From Eriocheir sinensis (lineage: Eukaryota > Arthropoda > Malacostraca > Decapoda > Varunidae), in contig NC_066553.1 in NCBI RefSeq assembly GCF_024679095.1, forward strand, positions 4,523,988 to 4,587,987: a stretch of 64,000 nucleotides of DNA. Reading direction: 5' to 3'. How positions within the stretch are numbered: the stretch's first letter is position 1; every line of letters starts with the position of its first letter. The notes under the pieces are model-generated. The model ran no database searches, had not been told where the DNA came from, and saw nothing but the letters and a program-made list of their open reading frames with translations. The translations under genes were made by a program, and so were the position numbers. Of this stretch, positions 35,386 to 45,989 are shown piece by piece.

Positions 35386-35752
35386 CCTTGTCAAGGGTGC
35401 AAACCTTGTGACAACACACACGGACAGAGATGTTCACTGCCTCCACTCTAATGTCTAAAAATATAATGGCCCTCATAACCCTGTTCATGTGTCAGTTACT
35501 TCCACTATCCTTCTGTGTAAACTCGCATATTTCTAAGCCTTGCCAAGGCCCATGCATAACATTCTGGTAATTATTCAAGTTTATTGCAAGTATCAATATT
35601 TCTAAACTAAATCCACTAATTTATGGAAAAAGGTAATGACTGATGAAGAAACACTCATCATTCAACTGAAATAGTTGATTATAATAAAATATTTAACTTT
35701 TCTTTATCAAATGCACACCAGTCCTGAACTGAATGACTCACATCTTCTACAG

Positions 35753-36082
35753 GTGTGGCAGACTCATGACACTCAAATACCTGAGCAGCTAGGATCCCCA
35801 GACTTGGAGAAGAGCAACTCCAACAACAGAGTGGAAAAGTATCAGTGCCGTGAGTGCTCCTACACCTGCTCTAAGTCCTCCAACATTACAAAGCATTACC
35901 GCACACACACTGGAGAGAAGCCATTCTCCTGCTCCAAGTGCTCGTACCAGACTGGTGACAAGTCAAACCTTAAGAGACACTTCAGCATCCATTTAGGGGA
36001 GAAACGTTTCTCCTGCCCATACTGTTCCTTTTGTTCTAACAAGAAACATGACCTTTATGTTCATTTAAAAACTCACACCTGA
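35753..36082 (+). CDS. Zinc-finger exon 13 (alternative terminal exon, 3 C2H2 fingers; duplicate of exon 12)
   Basis: Acceptor CATCTTCTACAG, identical to that of exon 12; about 109 residues, VWQTHDTQIPEQLG to a TGA stop. Contact residues K-S-N-K, D-S-N-R and K-H-D-V. Linkers are TGEKPF and LGEKRF. Lead and first two fingers are near-identical to exon 12, but finger 3 differs at every contact position (K-H-D-V against R-D-R-A). The second linker has lost the usual Thr and Pro. The pair is separated by 6.2 kb of mobile-element debris. Confidence 0.89.
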   Translation: MWQTHDTQIPEQLGSPDLEKSNSNNRVEKYQCRECSYTCSKSSNITKHYRTHTGEKPFSCSKCSYQTGDKSNLKRHFSIHLGEKRFSCPYCSFCSNKKHDLYVHLKTHT

Positions 36083-36470
36083 GTTACTTAGTTTGTGTCA
36101 TGTCATCCTGCCACTTTGTTACAGAGAGGCAACCAAGGAGTAGTAAAAAGGGAATGTAGAGAACAAGACATATAAACTAAATAAGTTTTGTCAGGGCAGG
36201 ATGGAGTACACAAACATCAGACTGTGAGAGTGGAAAGTTTTGGGAAAGATTTTTACTCGCAGTGGACTAGTGGATTTGGTAGTGATGATGTTTTGTGGTC
36301 AAAAAGATTCTGCTGAAATGGGTTGGTTGTGACACAGGTGACAAGTAACCAATGAATTCAATTGGAATTTGTCAAAGTGAAAGGTATGAGAACATTAGCA
36401 TACGGTACTAACTAACTAATGGGAGCATACGCCTGGGGGCATGTTGCTTTACTCATGCTGACCAGTTTAA

Positions 36471-36685
36471 CCCGGTAGCTGCGGGGATCATGTTTCTTAA
36501 TGGTCCCTCTAAGCGAGAAAGATGAGAAAAAATCATCACTCACACAAACCATTTCATAATATATATCAAAGCATTTGTGATCAGTTTATGTATCATCTAT
36601 TTTGGGGGGTTTATATCATGGCACAAATTTGGCCCGTCGCTGCTACACGATAAAGCCACAAATTTGGCCTGTCGCTGCTACCGGG
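36471..36685 (+). mobile_element. TTAA-type MITE, 215 bp
   Basis: Starts CCCGGTAGCTGCGG and ends CGCTGCTACCGGG, flanked on both sides by TTAA (36467-36470, 36686-36689). Interior matches the copies at 546 and 37128. An internal direct repeat of the right end (CACAAATTTGGCC plus GTCGCTGCTAC, twice) distinguishes it from the 180-bp copy. Confidence 0.88.
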
Positions 36686-37127
36686 TTAAAAATGCAGATT
36701 TGTGTACACTCAGGTAAAGCTTGATGCTTGCACTCAACTGACTTATGATTCAATACTTGTATTTGTTTAGTGGAACATTATTCACCATTTGGGTGACTCC
36801 TGCCATGTTGTAATATCTATTTCTTGTATTATAGATCAATGTATAGCATTTTTTTATGGTAATGGAATCAACTCGAGGGGGAAAAAAATCTTCTAAGCGC
36901 CGGTTTTGTATAGGTTAAAAGAAAAGAGAATTGAGTGGTCAAATGAGAGGGTTGATTTTGACACTCATTCAATATAAATACATTTAAATATAATTTTTAT
37001 ATCTGGGATTGTAGTATGTTTCCAATCATCTGTATTATGTAAAGAAAATTAAAAACAAACTTTTTTTGAAGAAGATAAATCACACTCTTGAGATTGAGCT
37101 CATGAGGAAGAGGACAATCCAGCTTAA

Positions 37128-37342
37128 CCCGGTAGCAGTGCCGGGCTAAATTTGTGGCTTTACTGTGTAGCAGCGACGGGCCAAATTTGTGCCATGATAT
37201 AAACCCCCCAAAATAGATGATACATAATCTGACCACAAATGCTTTGATATATATTATGAAATGGTTTGTGTTAGGGGTGATTTTTTTTCATTTTTCTTGC
37301 TTAGAGGGACCATTAAGAAACATGATCCCTGCTGCTACTGGG
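37128..37342 (-). mobile_element. TTAA-type MITE, 215 bp, inverse orientation
   Basis: Reverse-complement relative of 36471-36685, exactly the same length, flanked by TTAA at 37124-37127 and 37343-37346. Ends CCCGGTAGCAGTG and GCTGCTACTGGG. It lies 187 bp before the acceptor of exon 14. Confidence 0.88.
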
Positions 37343-37528
37343 TTAAATGATTCTGTTAATTTTAAACATTTTCTTATGCTAATATATCAAAGAGTTATTT
37401 AGTGTCTTGTGATGATTGTCCATCTCCTAGAAACTAATATTGCAAGGTCAACAATATGCAGTGTTTAATTATCAAACTAGGAGGCGTGCATGATTTCACT
37501 GACTGAATAAGATGAACGTTCCCTACAG

Positions 37529-37873
37529 ATGTGGCTGGAAAATGAGAGTCAGTTGGCTAGCAAGGTAAGGCTCAACAGTACAGAGTGGAGCTTCAACGCC
37601 AGAAAGGAGACAGAGAAATATCAGTGTCCACAGTGTGATTATGTCAGTGTCAGCCACTCAAACTATGAGCGGCATTACCGAATCCACACTGGAGAAAAAC
37701 CATTTGCGTGCAGCCTTTGTTCCTACCAGGCCAGGGACAAGTCAAACCTCACCAAGCACCTCCAAGTACACACTCACGAGAAGCGATTTTCATGTTCTCA
37801 CTGCACGTACAAGTCAAACAGAAATGACAGGCTTTTGTATCACATCGAAAGGCATCATAAGGAACCATTGTAA
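37529..37873 (+). CDS. Zinc-finger exon 14 (alternative terminal exon, 3 C2H2 fingers)
   Basis: Acceptor AACGTTCCCTACAG; about 114 residues from MWLENESQLASKV to a TAA stop. It is the only cassette starting with ATG instead of GTG or GTA, a single base change from the family rule. That ATG could in principle start translation, but homologous exons make splicing more likely. Contact residues S-S-N-R, D-S-N-K and R-D-R-Y; linkers TGEKPF and THEKRF. The second linker shows the same loss of Gly/Pro as in exon 13. An AATAAA at 38034 lies 160 bp downstream. Confidence 0.88.
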   Translation: MWLENESQLASKVRLNSTEWSFNARKETEKYQCPQCDYVSVSHSNYERHYRIHTGEKPFACSLCSYQARDKSNLTKHLQVHTHEKRFSCSHCTYKSNRNDRLLYHIERHHKEPL

Positions 37874-38033
37874 GAACAAGCTTCCTCAATCACCATGCAC
37901 AAGCCACATGAGAGAAGGGTTTTTATAAGTATATCCATGTGTTCAAATCTGTGAAACTGAAATGTATATTAATGTATTTGTCTGATGTGAAAATAACATC
38001 ATAAAGTCTGGTGATGTGTTGTAAAATACAAAG

Positions 38034-38039
38034 AATAAA
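38034..38039 (+). terminator. Probable poly(A) signal for exon 14
   Basis: AATAAA 161 bp after the exon 14 stop codon, followed within 50 bp by T/G-rich sequence (TTTTGCATGTATTTCAG). The best-placed signal of the array, giving a short 3' UTR, and it ends just before a transposon-like element. Confidence 0.5.
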
Positions 38040-38088
38040 GCTGGACAGCTAAGTAGACTTTTGCATGTATTTCAGTTTCATGATTCTC

Positions 38089-38782
38089 AGGCCGCAGCCA
38101 CACAGGGAGCGAGAAAGCGAGCGAGAGTGGCAAGGCGAGTTTCTGTGGCCACACGAAAAGTGAGGCGAGGTAAGGGTTGTCATGGTAACGTGGCCCGCAG
38201 GGCAGTATAGCCTAACAAGTTACACACCCCTCGCCCCCATCCCAGTTGGCGCACAAGAGGGATGAGGTGAAATTTTTTTTAAACAGTTCCGTGCTTCACT
38301 TATTTGGGGTTTTATGAAAAATCTGTATACACTATTGTGTTCAGAAGCCTTTTCTCTATAAGATGGAATTGTTTATTTTAGTATTCATTTTATAGCTGCT
38401 GGAAATGATAGCTATATGTAATATGTGTTATAAACATTATGGAGTGATTCTTTAACTTCAACTCGTCACTATTTAATTAAGTTTCTGTTTTATTGAGTTT
38501 TCACAAACATAGTTCTGCAATCACTGCTGCATCTAACGGTGTTAACCAAAATGTCCTGCCTAATGTATGAGTTGAGTTATGGCAAATAATAAAGAAGCTT
38601 GTCTGTGATGTCACTCCTGACTGAGGGATCTCACGCGAGAAAAGTGAGAAAAGTTAATCGTCAACTCTCCTCGCTTTCTTGCCATTACCTGCTTGCTGCC
38701 AGTGTGGCCACCTGCATTGGTTATTATGTATTAAAGTTTCTCGCTCTCGCCTGCTTTCTCACTCCCTGTGTGGCCGCGGCCT
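38089..38782. mobile_element. 694-bp inverted-repeat element (GGCCGC ends)
   Basis: Left end AGGCCGCAGCCACACAGGGA and right end (complement) AGGCCGCGGCCACACAGGGA form inverted repeats of about 38 bp, including GAGAAAGC and GCGAGAG blocks. No convincing target duplication, so the superfamily is open. The small frames inside (38599-38909) have no motif. Confidence 0.75.
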
Positions 38783-38924
38783 TACAGAGGTGTTGCACCC
38801 TTCCTTCTTCACCCATCAGGGTATGTCCCACAATGTCAACTGCAACAATTTGCTATTCAGTGGCTTTGTAAGCTTGGAGCTCTGGAGAGAGATCTTTGGG
38901 TATCCCTGAAACCTACATTCATGC

Positions 38925-39112
38925 CCAACCGGGAGGCGGGATACAACCCCCGAATGACACCCTGTACTCCTTCACTGGTGGGCATAGAGGGGGCACAGAT
39001 GAAGCAGACTGCCCATCCCCCTTCACTCCATCCAGTAATCGAATCCAGGACCTTTCAGCTGTGAGGTGTGCGTCCTAACCACACACCACTGCATTATGGA
39101 GCTCTGTGTGTA
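38925..39112 (-). mobile_element. Inverse copy of a tRNA-headed SINE (family of 46087)
   Basis: Shares GGGAGGCGGGATACAACCCC, GACTGCCCATCC and GGAGCTCTGTGTGT with 26085-26272 and, inverted, with 46087-46240. The right end holds an inverse B box (GAATCCAGGACC) and an inverse A-box region (CCTAACCACACACCACTGCA). Confidence 0.7.
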
Positions 39113-40787
39113 CAATGCAATTGTTGATTTACTGGGACATGTAGTCATGGCACAGCAACTGCAATGAACCAATGTGTTGGCAGCTTTGGTATGCTTGGGG
39201 AACCACTGAGAGGCAAGGGGCGCATGATGCATACAAATCAACATGAACGGTGACTCATTACTTATGAACAATAGCCGTTGGCTAAATGGAGGAGAGAATC
39301 ATGAAAACTCAGTTGGTGCACTGTGCATTGTTGTCAAAGTTCATGGCAGGCAAAGTGACAACAAGCAGACAAGCTGTTTCTTTCTGAACTGATTCAACTT
39401 TGTTCAGGAATCTTTTGAATGTGTTTGACTTTTCCTTTCTCTGTTCTCACGAATGAAAGTGCTTTGGTATAAAACTGTGCTGGTGGCCATTGTAAAGTTT
39501 GATGATAAAAACTTTGTCATGCCAATATGGAAGTATCTAGCATTGATTAACAAATTCTTACCAATGTCACTTTGTCTAAATAATAAACTGTGATAAATTG
39601 TCCAGAAATTATTTTCCTGAAAGTTGATGCTGCAAATACATTTAGTAAAATCATTCTCATATCAAATGAAAGCAAATGTTTATTGAAAGCACTAGTTAAA
39701 ATAGACATGAAATTCTCCAAGGCAATTAAACTTGTCACTCTTGGCAACTTGTTACTCTTGGTTCATACTCTACAGAAGCTAGCATGTGTTTCATAAAAAA
39801 AATAATAATTATGTTGAAAATGATGATCTATTACTTATATATTTTAAGTTATCCCCATAAACATAAATGACAGTGATGAATGATTTGTCACCTCAGTACC
39901 AGACCAGCATCTCTTCACTTCACTAACACTACAACTACATTAGTACACTAACAAACAAAACACCATATACTCAGAGGAGCTTTGGAGATGGAGGTAGAGG
40001 GGAGGAAACCAGCTGGAAGGTCAAAGATGACCTGAAGACAGTGTGTGGAGGAAGACATGAGAAGGATGAACACCAGGGAGGAGAGAGTATACGATTGTCA
40101 AGAGTGGGAGAGACTCATAGCCTGTCCACCCCCATAAGGGAAAACAAGGACGTCAAACAAAGAAGAAAGGAGAAACAAAACACGGTGCCTAGAGTAACTG
40201 TAGAACAATAACACGAGAGGAGAGTCTTCCTTGGTGTGGGGGCGAACAGACAGCACTGGGTCTTGTACATGAAAGATTTGAACTTCATAAGTACATATCT
40301 AAGGAACAGCCTGCTATTTCTCAAAGAATTCAGTCCAGAGAACCTGGAGGAAAAGATGCACACTGGGAGGAACAGTGATTTTTCTAAAAATTCTCGAGCC
40401 AGAAGCTGCTGACAACAGCTGCTGCTGCTATCCCCCTAATTTATACTATGCCATCAAATATTACCTGAGCCATCTATATTAGGTTTAAGATTTTCTTATA
40501 AGTTGTATTAAAATTAAAGTTGATAAACACTGGGATAAACATTTGTTAAGCCAAAGACACCCATCAAAAAAATTCCTAATACAAAATGGATTCATGTAAT
40601 AAGTCTACCCAGTGCAGCAAGCAATAAATCATGAGTGCCTTGCTAAGATCTTTATGTGTACATTTGTTACATGAGTAAATTTTTGTTCTGCCATGGCCCT
40701 CTTCCCAGTGAGTAGACTTACTGTAATGATGGATATTGTGGATGGTCTGTGTGCAACATTTGACTGAAGATGAAAACATTCCCACAG

Positions 40788-41117
40788 GTGGTGCTGTTAG
40801 ATGAGAGTCAAAATTCAGACAGTGGAGACGACTCAGGCGCTGGGAAGACCCCTGCCGGCCGGAGGAATGTTCAGCGCTGTGCACAGTGTGGGTTCGTCTC
40901 GGTTGATAACCACGCCCATTTTCTTGAACACTGTCGCACACACGAGGGAGAAAAGCCATTCTCCTGCCACGAGTGTTCCTATCAGACTGCAGATCCCTCC
41001 CATCTAAAGCGACATCTCCGCATTCACACGGGCGAGAAGCCTTTCTCCTGCCCCCACTGTCCCTACCGCTCCATTGAGAATGCTAAAGTGAAGAGACACA
41101 TGCTTACCCACAAGTAA
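40788..41117 (+). CDS. Zinc-finger exon 15 (alternative terminal exon, 3 C2H2 fingers, first atypical)
   Basis: Acceptor ACATTCCCACAG; about 109 residues, VVLLDESQNSDSGDD to a TAA stop. The acidic, Ser-rich lead is unlike the basic leads of exons 1-7. Finger 1 (CAQCGFVSVDNHAHFLEHCRTH) has 13 rather than 12 residues between the second Cys and first His, and is followed by HEGEKPF, so its fold or contacts may be altered. Fingers 2 and 3 are standard, contact residues D-S-H-R and E-A-K-R. The last finger nearly equals that of exon 16. Confidence 0.87.
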   Translation: MVLLDESQNSDSGDDSGAGKTPAGRRNVQRCAQCGFVSVDNHAHFLEHCRTHEGEKPFSCHECSYQTADPSHLKRHLRIHTGEKPFSCPHCPYRSIENAKVKRHMLTHK

Positions 41118-42510
41118 TCAGTGTCCCCTTCGTCCTCCATGCCAGCAGTAGCCAGGGTGTGGTGTCTCTGGGCCTTATCAGTTGTGTTACTTCACTTGTT
41201 TAAGATTTTGGCCAGCAGTTGCAGTGGAAGTCTGGAACAAAAAATTTAAGTAGACATTTATGTTCTATAAAGTAAGTGAATATCTGGAAAACAAAAGATA
41301 CTAAAATTAACATTAATATATTCTCTATGAGTCTACATATCTTCTACAAATTGGGGCTTCTCTTTTGTTCCCATAGCCTATTGTATTTTATAGAACATTA
41401 AACATCAATCAGCAATCACCATGAACCATGTACTTAGTGTGAAATGGGAAGCCATGTACCACATTGGTCATGCACATTTTCATGCTACCTCTTTTTTTTC
41501 TTCCATCACAGTGCAGACATAAGTAAACTCCCCTTTGTTTATATATGTATATTACTTTTTTAAGGTCTATGAAATTTCATGCCATGGGTGGTTTATTCAG
41601 AATGTAACAAAACTTCATTTTCAGTGATTGGTGGGGATTTTTTTTTTTCTTTTCCGAATCTGAGTTCAGGGCAGTGCCTCCAGAGGCGTGGGTTACTTAA
41701 CTGCTGTGTGTGGCTCGTCCGTAACTCTGGTGGTGCAGTGTTCCATGTAGTGCAATATGGTGGAATTTCAGGATAAAAGACAATCATATGAATGTAATCT
41801 TAATGTACACAACATGCCGACTAAATGTGTTTTGCTCAAAATAAAGTGCTTTAACAAAGACTTTGCAGACTCCACTAACATGAAAAGCTTGTCTAGAAAC
41901 AGTTTCAGGAAGTCTGTCATCCCCAGGAACATTTTATGATAGACCCTTCATGCCGTGTCTCCATCCTACAAACACTTTCAAGCATGCTAATACATGGTGA
42001 TGTTAAAGGTGTCACAGGAACAATAAATCGGTTACAAATTTATCACATTAGAAAATCAATGATAAACCTTTTCTGCATGTTATAAATCATGAAAAGAGGA
42101 CACACAGTGTGTCGTATTCCTCTTATTGCTCTCAAAAGCTGTTATGTAAATCAATGAAGCTTATTCATGTTAAGATGGTCTTGAACTAATAAACTGGTGT
42201 AAAACATCTGGTCAGTCTGTGATTTATTTGTATATTATGAAGTTGTCTGGTTTTGTCTTGACCAGAAATAATGAGGTCTATTCCTCTCTCACCTACATGC
42301 TGAAAAGTGAATCAGTGGAAACTAATATGAAGATGGAATGCTTAGCACTGAAGAATGCTACTTGCTGAGGGAGGGTATTCGTACATTCTGTATTTAGTGT
42401 TTAACGAGAATTTATATATTGTATAAGTTTTACAGTATATATGTATGAACTACTGTTCCTTTACTTTAACATCCACATGCAGAGCGAGTAAGAATGACCA
42501 TTTTCGGCAG
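41118..42510. other. Spacer between zinc-finger exons 15 and 16
   Basis: No mobile element or gene recognised. AATAAA hexamers occur but none is well placed. Confidence 0.55.
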
Positions 42511-42801
42511 GTGTGGGTGACAGACGAGAGGCCTGAGGAAAGGAGGCCAGACCCTAAAGAAACATTGCATCAGAGACTCCACGTCAACATTGGCTCCATC
42601 AATGTGGCAGGAAATGTGAAAACAAACAGTGGACTCAGAATATATTACTGCTCCCACTGCTCTTACAACACAACTGTCAAGTGCAATATGGCAAGACATG
42701 TCCAGATCCACACTGGCGAAAAACCCTTTGCTTGCCCTTACTGCCCGTACCGTTCACACGAGAAGGCAAAGATAAAGAGGCACATGACGACTCATCAGTA
42801 A
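42511..42801 (+). CDS. Zinc-finger exon 16 (alternative terminal exon, 2 C2H2 fingers)
   Basis: Acceptor CATTTTCGGCAG; about 96 residues, VWVTDERPEERRPDP to a TAA stop. A lead of about 44 residues without fingers precedes two TGEKP-linked fingers, contact residues V-C-N-R and E-A-K-R. The upstream open frame from 42445 is intron. The second finger (PYRSHEKAKIKRHM) matches finger 3 of exon 15 (PYRSIENAKVKRHM), so the two exons share an ancestor, with the first finger pair reduced here. Confidence 0.86.
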   Translation: MWVTDERPEERRPDPKETLHQRLHVNIGSINVAGNVKTNSGLRIYYCSHCSYNTTVKCNMARHVQIHTGEKPFACPYCPYRSHEKAKIKRHMTTHQ

Positions 42802-43274
42802 TTGTGTGTGCACACCAGAAGCACCAATGCTCACAGGAAAACTTACCAAATCAAATATTTCTTGATGTGATACGCTATTTTTTACACTGAGCCTGTTCAA
42901 CATCGTCCTTCAGAACACAGTACCCCCTCTTGCAAGTTGTTCTCCAGTTAGTAAGCTTGTACACAGTAAAAGTCCATTTATCCAGACATCAGTTCAGATC
43001 TGTTATTTTTTGGGACTCTGAAAGGGCACCCCAAATCAATACAAACATGTACAAACATGGATATACATATTTAGCAACACGTATAATACATTACTCTAGG
43101 TAGTTTGTTTATCTACTTCAAATGTTTTTGTTTAAAAAAAATTTATTGCTGTGTATAATCCCACCTTGTGACTGCTTTACAACATCCAGTTGATTGCATT
43201 CTGACTGTTACATGGTTTCTTTTATGAACACTACTTTCACCAAATTCTATTGCTGCTTTGGTTTGCATATCAAG

Positions 43275-43765
43275 TCACAACGCCCAAGTCTGAGGTGTGC
43301 ATTATTGAGCTCTGGCAACCTGTTGTCGCATTGTGTGTAGGATTTTGTGGATAATATATGATAGCCTAAGTATAGGAAATAGGTGTCTGTCATTAATAGG
43401 CAGGGAACAATGATGACTGCTGTAAATTATAGTTGATTTTTGAGTTTCAAATTATTAATAATATTGCAGATAGCTGTTTTGTTATATTGTGGTCCATGGA
43501 AGGCAGTCTTAGGCTATTGATAAATCTGAAATCAGCGACCTTATAAAGTAACAAAATAGCTGTCTGTGATATTATTAATTATTTGAAACTCAAAGTCAAC
43601 TATAATTGATAGTATAATTAACATTGTTCCCTGCATATTACTGATACCGACACCTGTTTCCTGTGTGTAGCCTCTAAAGTATAATTCAAGAAATCGGACA
43701 CATCGTGTGAAAGCAGGTTGCCAAGGCACTACAATGCACACCTCAGACGTGAGTGCCACACCTAT
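43275..43765. mobile_element. Second foldback element, uninterrupted
   Basis: Arms are inverted repeats: CCCAAGTCTGAGGTGTGCAT (43288) pairs with 43733-43752, and AATAGCTGTCTGTGATATTA (43555) pairs with 43459-43478. Sequence is related to the arms of 34195-35385 (ACAAATAGCTGTTTTGTTA, GGCAACCTG, ATATGCAGG). Shorter because it lacks the outer arm portion and the nested insertion. Confidence 0.75.
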
Positions 43766-43894
43766 AGTTTCATAGCATCACTTCACAAGGTGAAAGCTTC
43801 CTACATATATGTTGTATATTGACTGGTTTGACATCACAAGCAAGATAAAATTAAATAATCATCAGTCAATTTGCACGAGTCTTTAAGATCATTA

Positions 43895-44416
43895 CAGTCG
43901 TCCCTCAAATAGTACGGGGGTTAGGGACCCAGGACCCTTGTACTATTTGAAAATCTGTATAAAATTAGTGCCCCAGCGAACATTGCTCTCATTCACATGA
44001 TACGGCAACGTAACTCATCCCAAAACGTAACTTTTCCTAAATCTGAATTCTTCTGCAAGGTGAATACCTTTCTCGAACACTTTGGGGTATTTTCAGCAGG
44101 TGTTTTGGCTTGTCTTTTGGGGCCCATGTTCAAGTTATGTGGTAAAGGAGAAGCGTAGCTGAAGTTGTGCACATACACAGACTAAAGGAAAATGCATAGG
44201 TGTCAATCTGGCAGGACAGTGTTCCTGAAGATGTGCACACACACGGAATGAGGGGATGCTCATGGGTGGCAGTCTGGTAGAACAGTGTTGCCACTCACGC
44301 CATGGCTACTTGGTTCGATGTGCAGGATATTAAAAAAATCCTAAAAATTCTTCTATGACAATCCGTATAAAATCGAAACCGTTCTATTGGAAACTGTACT
44401 ATTCGAGGGATGACTG
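43895..44416 (-). mobile_element. Tigger/pogo-like non-autonomous element with transposase start
   Basis: Ends CAGTCGTCCCTCAAATAGTA and TACTATTCGAGGGATGACTG are inverted repeats, bordered by TA (43893-43894, 44417-44418). On the minus strand an open frame begins MGPKRQAKTPAENTPKCSRK, which resembles the N-terminal end of Tigger-type (pogo/CENP-B-related) transposases, then runs out after about 40 residues. The remainder of the transposase is deleted. Confidence 0.75.
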
Positions 44417-45257
44417 TACTATACACATTTGTACTTCAACATGATACCCTCCTGGCATGCAAAACTCAGACTACTAATTTCTTTATGCTTCCTGCACTCC
44501 AGAATGAGGACAGTTATGCTTGTTTTTAGTAGCTACTATAAGTTTTTACCTTCAAGAAAACTGGATACTTGGGTGTTTTGGGTTATGATTTGCTACGTTG
44601 AAGAATTTGGAATGGAAGGATTATCTGATGAATGGAATTCAGCTTCATGGACTTTTACTGTACTACTATGATAAGGAAATGCCCCACTCAGCCCAGCCTC
44701 ACCCTCTCCACCTCTTACCAGCCCATCATCCTCACTACCTCAGACTGCCTTAACAGAAACTGCAATGAGATATGGTTTAAATAAAGTTTGTCGTGTATGT
44801 TTTTTTTTTATTTAAAAAATATTCTTCAAACATTTGTTATTACTTTGATAATGTTCTCACTAATCAAGCACTCTACTAGTTTCAGTGTTTACACATTCTT
44901 ACTAATATCCTGATAAATTAGATGACTTGTAACTCGAGTTGTGCTAACTTTGGAGTAACTGGACATGACATAAAAGTCAACTAAGCAACATGAAGAACAA
45001 AATCACGTCAGAAGGACCACACCTTTAAATGACGTTCACTGCCTGTTTTGAGCAAGATCGGTTAAGTGTTGGGGCCCTTACGGGATGTCACCTGGTCAAA
45101 CACATAGTACATTTATTCTGAATTGAATGTGGAAACTGAGTTAAAATATTGAATATTGCACCTCCATTGGCATCATTCTTTCCTGAACAGACTGACTGAG
45201 TGGAAGAAATTAGTAGAAAAAATTGCACTCTAAAAAGAATACATTTGTCTGAAAAAT

Positions 45258-45582
45258 TAAGTATAAAGGTAGGTAAGGTAAAGTTGGGGGCATATGCTGT
45301 AGCAGCGCGTGGCATTGGTGCTCATCTCTGTAACATTGCCCCTTGAGCCTGTGGTGGGAGGGAGCCCATTACCCTGGGACACAGGGCCAGTGTGACATCT
45401 GGGTTACCACAGTTTACCCTCCCCAGGTTTCCCCAGGTACCCATTTATCGACCAGCCCGAAAGGGAGGATGAACAGCTGGGTGAGCTGCACGCTTACTGC
45501 CTGGGCCGGGATTCGAACCCGGGCCCGTGGAGTAGAAGCCAGTCACACTGACCACTAGACCACGGAGGCGTAAGTATAAAGG
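45258..45582 (-). repeat. 12-bp target-site duplication around SINE 45270-45570
   Basis: TAAGTATAAAGG occurs perfectly at 45258-45269 and 45571-45582, immediately outside the SINE. This is the signature of LINE-driven target-primed insertion and suggests a fairly young copy. Confidence 0.88.
45270..45570 (-). mobile_element. Complete tRNA-derived SINE
   Basis: In reverse complement it starts CGCCTCCGTGGTCTAGTGGT (A-box region), has GGGTTCGAATCC (perfect B box), and continues with the body of the 24301 family. It is the best preserved copy in the window, with intact pol III promoter boxes and a perfect target duplication. Confidence 0.9.
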
Positions 45583-45989
45583 CCAGTTAAAAATGGGCAC
45601 CTTGTCTAAAAATCATAAAACTATAAAGTGACATTGAAAATTAGGTATTACACTCGAGAAAGAAATGAGATATAACTATTCTGTTATCGGTGCCAGGCAA
45701 GGATAATGATCAACAGAATTAAAATATATAATAGAAAACTAATTCTAGCGGTGCCCAGCAAGAATACTTTCAGGTAAAAAAGAGATTACCATGTATATTC
45801 CTTCTTCCAATAAAGAAACAGTGATGGAACAGGCTATTCAGTTATGTGTGCCAAATAATGAAGCAATTTTGTAAACATGTACATTAAATTTTCCAAAGAA
45901 AATAAGGTACTGAGCTTCATTCATACTTTTCTATATGCAGTTAAGATAAAATTAACACACTCACACTCACTCACACCCACGCCCATAGT

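Larger units (their letters stand above)
29557..35752. other. Large spacer between zinc-finger exons 12 and 13
   Basis: Holds a TTAA-type element (30938-31182), an inverse SINE-head fragment near 30535-30600, two LINE fragments (31370-32450 minus, 32600-33050 plus), another tRNA-like fragment near 32490-32580, an AC microsatellite (33413-33454) and a foldback element with a nested insertion (34195-35385). No host gene seen. Confidence 0.6.
36083..37528. other. Spacer between zinc-finger exons 13 and 14
   Basis: Two 215-bp MITE copies in inverse orientation (36471-36685, 37128-37342) make a potential 215-bp hairpin in the transcript just ahead of exon 14. Nothing else recognised. Confidence 0.65.
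37874..40787. other. Spacer between zinc-finger exons 14 and 15
   Basis: Holds a poly(A) signal (38034), an inverted-repeat element (38089-38782) and an inverse SINE copy (38925-39112). From 39120 to 40787 I see AT-rich sequence without recognised genes. Confidence 0.55.

Noticed and set aside
37529..37531. True start codon of exon 14
   Set aside because: ATG sits at the position of the GTG in all homologous exons directly behind CCCTACAG, so it is more likely an internal Met after splicing.
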